Origin: Aphanothece sacrum FPU1
GTDB lineage: Bacteria > Cyanobacteriota > Cyanobacteriia > Cyanobacteriales > Microcystaceae
Assembly: GCF_003864295.1 (NCBI RefSeq)
Contig: NZ_BDQK01000017.1
Location: forward strand, 62,001 to 126,000
Direction: 5' to 3'
Length of the DNA stretch: 64,000 bases
The notes below the pieces were generated by a model. It searched no databases. It was not told the origin of the DNA and was given only the letters and a program-made list of their open reading frames with translations. Position numbers and translations under genes: made by a program. Positions 58,200 through 64,000 of the stretch are shown piece after piece (position 1 is the first letter of the stretch; the number at the start of each line of letters is the position of its first letter).

Positions 58200-60589
58200 A
58201 TATTAGTCTGTTGTTCGACTATCTTAGCCACACTAAAAATAATATAAAGAAGTTTATCCTGTAGGGTTTCTCTCAATCTAAAATTGAAGAGTGTTTTTTC
58301 TACTAAACTAGGATCACAGCCACAATTAGCAAATAGTCTTTGGCTGATTTGTTTGGCTAAAGATGGTATCTCTGAGTTAGCTTGGATTGTTTGCCAGATT
58401 TCTAATGGGATGGGAGCATCTAACAAATTGTGAGCAAGATAAAGACCTAAAAAAAGAGTGCGTTGTCTCCTTACACGATTAGCTTGAGCTATAACTTTTT
58501 CCCAATTCATGTTTTTATGGCTGTCAATAAGTGTGGCAATATCACAAATCATTTTAAGTTGTGTCCAGTGATCTTTTGTATAGTTTAAGCACAGAACAAC
58601 CAGGAGAGTTTCTGGGGATAGACTAGGGACATCAACACCCCCTAATGAAACGGATTCAATGTTTTGTAAAAGGTCTTCAGAATTCAGGGGGAAAATAGTG
58701 TGTTGTGGGTTTGTTATCCAATGAATTTCTACTCTAGCTCCAAACTTGCTGTTGTGATCTAAAGTTTTCCAATACCATTCATCATAGACATATTGAGAGT
58801 TTAAATAACGTTTATGATTAGCTTGGGTTAAGTGATTGTTTTTGCGTTGTAAAACGTATCCATCAGTTGTTAATAATTCTTGAACTTTTAACATATCCTG
58901 TTTTTGTACGAGGATATCCAGATCTCCGAACATTCGCAGGGATAAGTTACCATAAGCAGTAACGGCTAAGGTTTGTCCTTTGAAGGGAATAGCTATAATA
59001 TTATTTTGTTGAAAAATATCTAATAATCGGAGCAGTTCTTGGGTGAGAAATAATGTACGGTGAGTATTATTATAAAAATAATCTTGAAGTTCTTTGAAGA
59101 TAGATTCAGGAATAGCTCCTGGATCATGATTTTTTAACTTGTGGTATAAAAGTGGGAGAATTCGATGTTGTTGTGCTGTTTGGATGATATATTTCCAGTC
59201 AATATCTTCTGATAGTAACTTGCTAATTTGATCGGTTGCTTTATTATCTATTAAATTATGAGCATAACAAAGTAATAGCTTATTTTCATTATTTTTATCA
59301 TAAGCGTCAATTTCTTTTGCTGTTGTTTTGTTAAGATTGGTTATTTTTTGCTGAATACGCTTACCTGTTTCCCAAATTGGGAATAAATTAACAGGCAAAT
59401 TTACTTGAAATTTTTGTTGTTTTATCGTTGTTGTATGGGGTAAAATTACTGATTCTACCCATTCTCGATACCAAGATTTTGTTTCTGTATGAAGCGGTAA
59501 TTCGATTCTATTCCAGCTAAATAAGCCTGGTTTCGTTTCTAAAAAAGAGCCATCTTTAAAAGCTACTTTTGTTTCTTCAAATCCGCTAGTAATATATTTA
59601 AAATCTAGGGTCAATGGATTGATGTTTTCCTTAATCTTATTTCTCAACCAATTTCTGTGAATCATTCCAGTAAAACTGCTTCCTGGAGTTCCCGCAAAAA
59701 TTTGAGAATGACTCATCACTAAATTACATATTAATCCTAGAGTCACTTCATCTGTAAAAGGTAAGGTTTTAAATTGAGAAGAAAAATCATTGACAATGAT
59801 ATCATCTAAGAAAATATGATTTTTGTATTCAGATATAATTTTAGAAAAAAATTCTTTATTTTCAGGTTCATCAGTACAAATTACAAACAATTCTTCAGTT
59901 GGAATAATGGCTCTAAGAGTCTTGAGTATCTTTTCTGGATCAGAGTGATATCTTTGAGGTAAAAAGCTGCGAAAGTCAGTTAATCTGATATGAATTCCGT
60001 TAAATTTATTCAAGTTTTTACTTATTTCAGCAGCTAAATCTCTATAATTTTTTTGTGGGTTAACTGCTTCCATAATTTCATATAGCGATGAATTTAGGGA
60101 ATAAAAACATCTAGAGTAATATCCAAGATTACACTGATGAATATGTAAAACTTCTGCATTTACATCTTGAAAAATTTGTCTTCCATCTGCAAACTCAGAA
60201 AGGGAGTTAGGATTAACATATATTTTGTCAGGTACAAAAACTGAATTAACCAGTTTTACTTCGCTGTGATGGATAGTCATTTTCTTGGTTTCTAACGCTT
60301 CCTTAAATTGAAGATAATCAACTAATTCAATAGGAAGTTCATCCATCAGGTCAAAAATATTAGGAATTCGATGATTACTGACTACATTTTTTCTCTTAGC
60401 GGAAATGTAGTCAGAATAGACACCTGGAATTGGTTTTAAGCTTTGATTTTTTTCTCCAGAACCATAATAGACTAACTTCCTATTAGTAAGATAAGCTAAT
60501 CCCACAGCTAATTCTAAGGACATAAGTTGGTTATTAAAACCAGACTCATAATTTTTGTACAAAAGGTATTTGTCCGAACTACAATTCAT
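58196..60589 (-). CDS. Fusion: O-fucosyltransferase-like glycosyltransferase + NTP_transf_5 nucleotidyltransferase
   Basis: Protein of 797 residues from the ATG at 60589 (MNCSSDKYLLYKNYESGFNN), four bases after the stop of the preceding gene; a longer frame starts at a TTG. The N-terminal half (about 1-340) resembles GT-B fucosyltransferases: a nucleotide-sugar entry GFNNQLMSLELAVGLAYLTN, then GIHIRLTDFRSFLPQRYHSD and SHSQIFAGTPGSSFTGMIHR. The C-terminal half (about 430-797) is a nucleotidyltransferase of the NTP_transf_5 type: IPFKGQTLAVTAYGN, LRMFGDLDILV with the Asp pair, and VEIHW. NTP_transf_5 proteins occur as tailoring enzymes in some lasso-peptide clusters. Its place after the precursor and MauE-JmjC genes points to peptide modification. 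Substrates are unknown. Confidence 0.72.
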   Translation of the reverse strand: MNCSSDKYLLYKNYESGFNNQLMSLELAVGLAYLTNRKLVYYGSGEKNQSLKPIPGVYSDYISAKRKNVVSNHRIPNIFDLMDELPIELVDYLQFKEALETKKMTIHHSEVKLVNSVFVPDKIYVNPNSLSEFADGRQIFQDVNAEVLHIHQCNLGYYSRCFYSLNSSLYEIMEAVNPQKNYRDLAAEISKNLNKFNGIHIRLTDFRSFLPQRYHSDPEKILKTLRAIIPTEELFVICTDEPENKEFFSKIISEYKNHIFLDDIIVNDFSSQFKTLPFTDEVTLGLICNLVMSHSQIFAGTPGSSFTGMIHRNWLRNKIKENINPLTLDFKYITSGFEETKVAFKDGSFLETKPGLFSWNRIELPLHTETKSWYREWVESVILPHTTTIKQQKFQVNLPVNLFPIWETGKRIQQKITNLNKTTAKEIDAYDKNNENKLLLCYAHNLIDNKATDQISKLLSEDIDWKYIIQTAQQHRILPLLYHKLKNHDPGAIPESIFKELQDYFYNNTHRTLFLTQELLRLLDIFQQNNIIAIPFKGQTLAVTAYGNLSLRMFGDLDILVQKQDMLKVQELLTTDGYVLQRKNNHLTQANHKRYLNSQYVYDEWYWKTLDHNSKFGARVEIHWITNPQHTIFPLNSEDLLQNIESVSLGGVDVPSLSPETLLVVLCLNYTKDHWTQLKMICDIATLIDSHKNMNWEKVIAQANRVRRQRTLFLGLYLAHNLLDAPIPLEIWQTIQANSEIPSLAKQISQRLFANCGCDPSLVEKTLFNFRLRETLQDKLLYIIFSVAKIVEQQTNI

Positions 60590-60593
60590 GACA

Positions 60594-62369
60594 TTATTGA
60601 CAGAGATTTTTTTGGGAAAAAACAAAATTAGTAAAAGACAGAGAAATGCTGATGTCTAAAGCCTTGACTTGATGCCACCATCCAGATGGAACAAAAATAA
60701 TTTCTCCTGGTTCTAGAACAACTTCTATGACCTTTACATTTTCAAACAGAGGATATTTATCATAGTCTGGTTTATCACAGTCAACTTCGCTAAAAACACC
60801 AACATGGTTGTATAAGAAAGGTGTATAAATCGGTGGAATAATTTGCCATCGTTTGCGACCATATATTTGTGCCATCATGAGAGGAACTTCGTCATAGTGT
60901 AAAGGGGTAATAGTACCAGCAGAACCAAACCAAAAAAAGACTTTACCAGAACTATTAGACTTATCTAGATATTCAGGAGGCATGATAATATCTTCTAATA
61001 ATCTTGCTAATTCACCTGTTTCCAAATTTCTGTTGTTAGCAACCATATAGTAGTCGTTATTTTCTCCTTGATTAACGACTATATTGACATAATCTCCAAG
61101 TTGGATTTTCTTTTTATGATTCTCCATGTTAATTTCATATTGATCATCTGAATTTCTATTAGCCATTATTTCAACCTCTGTATCTCCATAATTGGCTTTT
61201 AGATAATTGGGAGTCCACAAAGATAAGGCAGGCCATTCAGTGATCATATCGGTGATGATGACAGGCTTGTTTTTGGCATAATAGTTTACATAAAAATCTT
61301 CTCCAGAAAGGCTATTTCTCCGCTCTATTTCGATAGATTTATTTCTTAATCTCTCAAAAAAACTACTTTCCGAAAATTTTTGAGGAGTAATAGAAGATTC
61401 TGTTAAAGTAGCGACATTCGAGGATTGAGATGTTCCCACAGTAGCATATTCTGGTTGTTTAACAGTTGTCGATTTTCCGACAATTGCTCCTTCATAGGAT
61501 TGTTTAATTTTATCAAGAAACTCTGGCGGAATTTCCCCAATCCATTTACTGACAATTTTCCCATTTTCCACTAATACTGCTGTGGGGAAAGCATCAGCCA
61601 TATAACTAAAAAGTAACTTATCCATCGAAACAACAGGAAATCGCGCTCTTTGTTCGGTTTTAAAGGTTTCTATGGCTTCATCATTTATGGATAAAATTCC
61701 CAGAACTTGGGGTAATTTTTTCTGTGTTTGCATCATATTCAAAAAAGGAATCCATCGCTTACAGTAGCCGCAGGTTTGACTGAGAAAGACGATAAAGTAA
61801 GAGCCTTCTTGTAAATCGTAGGGGCTATTTTTTAACCAGCTTGGTTTCCAGCGATTGCCTTCTTTAAGACGAGAAAAGTTAAAAATTGGTTGCTGTTGAG
61901 ACTGCCAACCAAAGGTACTAGCAGATACCATAACAATTAAGGTTAGTATCCATTGCCAGGTTTCTGTGTGATGGTTGGGGATAGGATTCAGCCAAGCAAT
62001 AATAAGTAAGAGGATATAGCCTAGATTTAATAGTAGACTTTGTTGAGGAGTAATTATGACAACTCCCCCATAACAACCACAATCTTCTGTTCTTCCTGTG
62101 GAAGTTGACCAATAGTTGAGAATGGTTAATGCTACTAGCAAAAAGATTGAGCTAGGGATTATCCATTGGGGGAATTCATACACAATTAGGGCAACTCCCA
62201 AGGCGGTTTCTAAGCCAATAAAAGCAATGGCTATGTAGGGGACAATCGGAGAATAAAAAAGCCCATAACGATAGTTTTGGGTGATGAAATCTTTGGAACT
62301 GAAGGCTTTGATGAGGCCGGTTATAAGGAAGATTGTACCGACAATAAAGGTGCTGAAATATGAAATCAT
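60594..62369 (-). CDS. Fusion: MauE/DoxX membrane domain + thioredoxin (CGYC) + JmjC-like cupin
   Basis: Protein of 591 residues with three parts. (1) Residues 1-155: four to five membrane helices with EDCGCYGG (Cys97, Cys99), the pattern of MauE/DoxX-type redox membrane proteins. (2) Residues 185-290: a thioredoxin fold with CGYC at 200-203 (VFLSQTCGYCKRWIPF) and a cis-Pro in FPTAVLVENG. (3) Residues 340-590: a JmjC/cupin-8 domain with His491 and Asp493 (TPLHYDEVPLMM), Lys506-Arg507 region and His566 (SGWWHQVKALDIS), the Fe(II)/2OG site of protein hydroxylases. MauE helps form disulfides in another system. The gene sits between the precursor genes and the glycosyltransferase fusion. I infer oxidation and hydroxylation of the Cys-rich peptides. 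Confidence 0.75.
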   Translation of the reverse strand: MISYFSTFIVGTIFLITGLIKAFSSKDFITQNYRYGLFYSPIVPYIAIAFIGLETALGVALIVYEFPQWIIPSSIFLLVALTILNYWSTSTGRTEDCGCYGGVVIITPQQSLLLNLGYILLLIIAWLNPIPNHHTETWQWILTLIVMVSASTFGWQSQQQPIFNFSRLKEGNRWKPSWLKNSPYDLQEGSYFIVFLSQTCGYCKRWIPFLNMMQTQKKLPQVLGILSINDEAIETFKTEQRARFPVVSMDKLLFSYMADAFPTAVLVENGKIVSKWIGEIPPEFLDKIKQSYEGAIVGKSTTVKQPEYATVGTSQSSNVATLTESSITPQKFSESSFFERLRNKSIEIERRNSLSGEDFYVNYYAKNKPVIITDMITEWPALSLWTPNYLKANYGDTEVEIMANRNSDDQYEINMENHKKKIQLGDYVNIVVNQGENNDYYMVANNRNLETGELARLLEDIIMPPEYLDKSNSSGKVFFWFGSAGTITPLHYDEVPLMMAQIYGRKRWQIIPPIYTPFLYNHVGVFSEVDCDKPDYDKYPLFENVKVIEVVLEPGEIIFVPSGWWHQVKALDISISLSFTNFVFSQKNLCQ

Positions 62370-62446
62370 TTATTTACTTGATGCTTGTATGAGTTGAGAA
62401 AGTTGTAGGTTGGGTTAAGCAAAAGCGAAACCCAACTAAATACCTT

Positions 62447-62504
62447 AGTTAAATGTTAGGTCTTGTGACCTCGACAGTTAAATGTTAGGTCTTGTGACCT
62501 CGAC
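62447..62504. repeat. Tandem pair of 29-base units
   Basis: AGTTAAATGTTAGGTCTTGT then GACCTCGAC, twice in direct succession (62447-62475 and 62476-62504), each with a GGTC ttgt GACC hairpin, inside a GTAGGTTGGGTT...CCAACCTAC repeat. It lies between the first precursor gene and the MauE fusion gene, so it may form the mRNA structure separating an abundant precursor message from the enzyme genes. Confidence 0.6.
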
Positions 62505-62563
62505 CCAACCTACTAGACTAATTTTCAGGGGGTTATGCAAAAAACCCCACAATAAGGTGTTTA

Positions 62564-63166
62564 TCAAACGCAAGTGCAATTAGAGCCTAATAATCCACTT
62601 TGACATGTGCCTGTACATGGATCAGTTGGATCTGAGTAACACTTACCATTGCTCTGTTGACACCTACCTGTAGGTTTTGGCGTAGGTGTTGGCGTTGGTG
62701 TTGGTGTTGGTGTTGGATTAGGTGTTGGATTAGGTGTTGGATTAGGTGTTAGTGTTGATGCGGCGAATGCTGGTTTTGGTGCAATTACTGACTGAATCAT
62801 CGGAAATAAAGCCCCAATTGCTGCTGCTCCTGCCAACTTTGCTGTTTTTCCTAATACCTTACGCCGAGAAACCCCCACCTCATCAGCAATAGGTTCCCTG
62901 ACATACTCTTGAATCAGATGACATCGTTCTAACTCCTCTAAAGCTAACCAGATCAAGCCACGAATATCTACATCTTCGGATAAGTCCAACTCTTGTTCTA
63001 GAAAAGTAGCAATATCATCTACTGTATTCCGACCATCAGCATAATAATAGACCTTGGTAGCTATAGGATTAAGACAATGACAGGCATCCCTTTCACGGTC
63101 ATAAATCATTACCTCATTATCTACTTCTGTAATCAGGATGTTTGTAGTTCTAGCAACTGGTATCAT
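62564..63166 (-). CDS. Precursor-like protein 1: PqqD/RRE domain, internal Tat signal, Pro-Thr linker, six-Cys tail
   Basis: Protein of 200 residues from the ATG at 63166 (GGAG eight bases upstream). Residues 10-90 are a PqqD-like domain (VDNEVMIYDRERDACHCLNP, YYYADGRNTVDDIATFLEQE, LIWLALEELERCHLI). Residues 98-136 form a twin-arginine signal: VSRRKVLGK, a hydrophobic core LAGAAAIGALFPMIQSVIA, and KPAFAAS as cleavage site. Residues 137-166 are a Pro-Asn/Pro-Thr linker. Residues 169-199 hold six Cys in C-x6-C-x7-C-x3-C-x8-C-x1-C. The front is nearly identical to that of the gene at 63363; the tail is different. I read the front as leader plus export signal and the tail as the mature peptide. 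Reading PqqD as a leader-recognition domain is inference. Confidence 0.7.
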   Translation of the reverse strand: MIPVARTTNILITEVDNEVMIYDRERDACHCLNPIATKVYYYADGRNTVDDIATFLEQELDLSEDVDIRGLIWLALEELERCHLIQEYVREPIADEVGVSRRKVLGKTAKLAGAAAIGALFPMIQSVIAPKPAFAASTLTPNPTPNPTPNPTPTPTPTPTPTPKPTGRCQQSNGKCYSDPTDPCTGTCQSGLLGSNCTCV

Positions 63167-63189
63167 GGTGATTCTCCTCACTATTAAAA

Positions 63190-63264
63190 TTAATTAAAGG
63201 CTTTAATAAGGCCGGTTATCAGGAAGATTGTACCGACAATGAATGTGCTGAAATATGAAATCAT
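63190..63264 (-). pseudogene. Duplicated 24-codon start of the MauE fusion gene
   Basis: ATG 63264 opens MISYFSTFIVGTIFLITGLI then KAFN and TAA at 63190-63192. It equals the first 22 residues of the MauE-thioredoxin-JmjC protein (ATG 62369). The upstream 100 bases are also copies of one another. It marks the boundary of a tandem duplication that created the second precursor gene. A 24-residue single-helix peptide could still be made, but I regard it as a scar. Confidence 0.8.
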
Positions 63265-63362
63265 TTATTTACATTAAAAGTTTGTATAAGTTCAGAAAAT
63301 TGTAGGTTGGGTTGAGCAAAAGTTCAATGTTGAGTATTGTGACCTCGACCCAACCTACTAGA

Positions 63363-63941
63363 CTATTTACAAACTCCAAATGATGTCAAAGGCACGTAAA
63401 TACAAGTGCAGCCAGGATCACAAGGTGCTACGTCACTACCAGGTGAACATGCCCTCCCGTCACATGGGGTTGGAGTTGGGGTTGGGGTTGGGGTTGGTGT
63501 TGGATTAGGTGTTGGATTAGGTGTTGGTGTTGATGCTGCGAATGCTGGTTTTGGTGCAATTACTGACTGAATCATCGGAAATAAAGCCCCAATTGCTGCT
63601 GCTCCTGCCAACTTTGCTGTTTTCCCCAATACCTTACGTCGAGAAACCCCCACCTCATCAGCAATAGGTTCCCTGACATACTCTTGAATCAGATGACATC
63701 GTTCTAACTCCTCTAAAGCTAACCAGATCAAGCCACGAATATCTACATCTTCGGATAAGTCCAACTCTTGTTCTAGAAAAGTAGCAATATCATCTACTGT
63801 ATTCCGACCATCAGCATAATAATAAACCTTGGTAGCTATAGGATTAAGACAATGACAGGCATCCCTTTCACGGTCATAAATCATTACCTCATTATCTACT
63901 TCTGTAATCAGGATGTTTGTAGTTCTAGCAACTGGTATCAT
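63363..63941 (-). CDS. Precursor-like protein 2: same leader, different six-Cys tail
   Basis: Protein of 192 residues, ATG 63941 with GAGGAGA upstream. Residues 1-137 equal those of precursor 1 with almost no change, at DNA level too: PqqD-like domain, SRRKVLGK Tat motif and AFAAS cleavage site. The Pro-Thr linker is shorter (about 22 residues). The tail, from Cys160, is CDGRACSPGSDVAPCDPGCT then CIYVPLTSFGVCK: six Cys as C-x4-C-x8-C-x3-C-x1-C-x10-C, a spacing compatible with inhibitor-cystine-knot peptides. The tail shares only Cys richness with precursor 1. It is the first gene of the operon within the window; more copies may lie upstream beyond 64000. Confidence 0.7.
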   Translation of the reverse strand: MIPVARTTNILITEVDNEVMIYDRERDACHCLNPIATKVYYYADGRNTVDDIATFLEQELDLSEDVDIRGLIWLALEELERCHLIQEYVREPIADEVGVSRRKVLGKTAKLAGAAAIGALFPMIQSVIAPKPAFAASTPTPNPTPNPTPTPTPTPTPTPCDGRACSPGSDVAPCDPGCTCIYVPLTSFGVCK

Positions 63942-64000
63942 GGTGATTCTCCTCTCTATTAAAATTAATCAAATTATCGAAATGTTGTAATAATACCCTT

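Overview
The window comes from a cyanobacterium. The base composition is AT-rich, HIP1 octamers (GCGATCGC) are scattered throughout (for example 3753, 10107, 40639), the tmRNA carries the cyanobacterial tag ANNIVSFKRVAVAA, and there are a carboxysome shell gene (ccmK4), an HhoA/HtrA-type protease and a protein with the architecture of CnfR/PatB, the oxygen-sensitive activator of nif genes. CnfR suggests a diazotroph. I cannot name the species.

Layout. 1-2.4 kb is an eroded accessory stretch: a cupin gene cut by the window edge, a second cupin gene split by a -1 shift, an HTH protein preceded by a hairpin-rich transposon-end-like segment, and the first 50-odd codons of a lost amylase-type gene. 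2.4-16 kb is mostly core metabolism: grxC-gshB, an HtrA protease, a UbiH-like hydroxylase, a membrane M41-like peptidase, an ABC exporter, an ETHE1-like persulfide dioxygenase, a 2OG oxygenase, hemB, ssrA, trpS and metF. 16-31 kb holds a decapeptide-repeat protein with a His/Met tail, a J-domain membrane protein, a HAD phosphatase, panD, cnfR, ackA, an OSBS/NSAR-type enolase-superfamily gene flanked by mobile repeats, a site-2 protease, trmB and a phosphoesterase. 32-47 kb has secreted or surface proteins (PPC protein, S8 peptidase, a 1333-residue RTX/C-type lectin protein), a glycogen debranching enzyme, a pentapeptide protein ending in a 31-copy heptanucleotide satellite, an ArsR regulator and three small cyanobacterial genes. 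47-57 kb has a damaged AAA ATPase/DUF4276 pair, ccmK4, isoaspartyl peptidase, thrS, a probable 22-codon gene under a CRP-like site, a small toxin-antitoxin patch (damaged HigA, BrnT/BrnA) and murF.

The most novel part is the minus-strand operon at 58.2-63.9 kb. Two tandem genes share a nearly identical 136-residue front (PqqD/RRE-like domain, then an internal twin-arginine signal) but differ after a Pro-Thr linker, where each ends in its own six-cysteine mini-domain. They are followed by a MauE + thioredoxin (CGYC) + JmjC-like cupin fusion, and by a fusion of an O-fucosyltransferase-like domain with an NTP_transf_5 nucleotidyltransferase. I infer a system that makes exported, disulfide-bonded, hydroxylated and/or glycosylated cysteine-rich peptides (RiPP-like). 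The second precursor arose by a tandem duplication that also copied the first 24 codons of the MauE gene.

Three families of short palindromic, non-coding mobile repeats (here MITE-1, -2 and -3) are dispersed over the window. Several have inserted at the very ends of genes and supply their stop codons.
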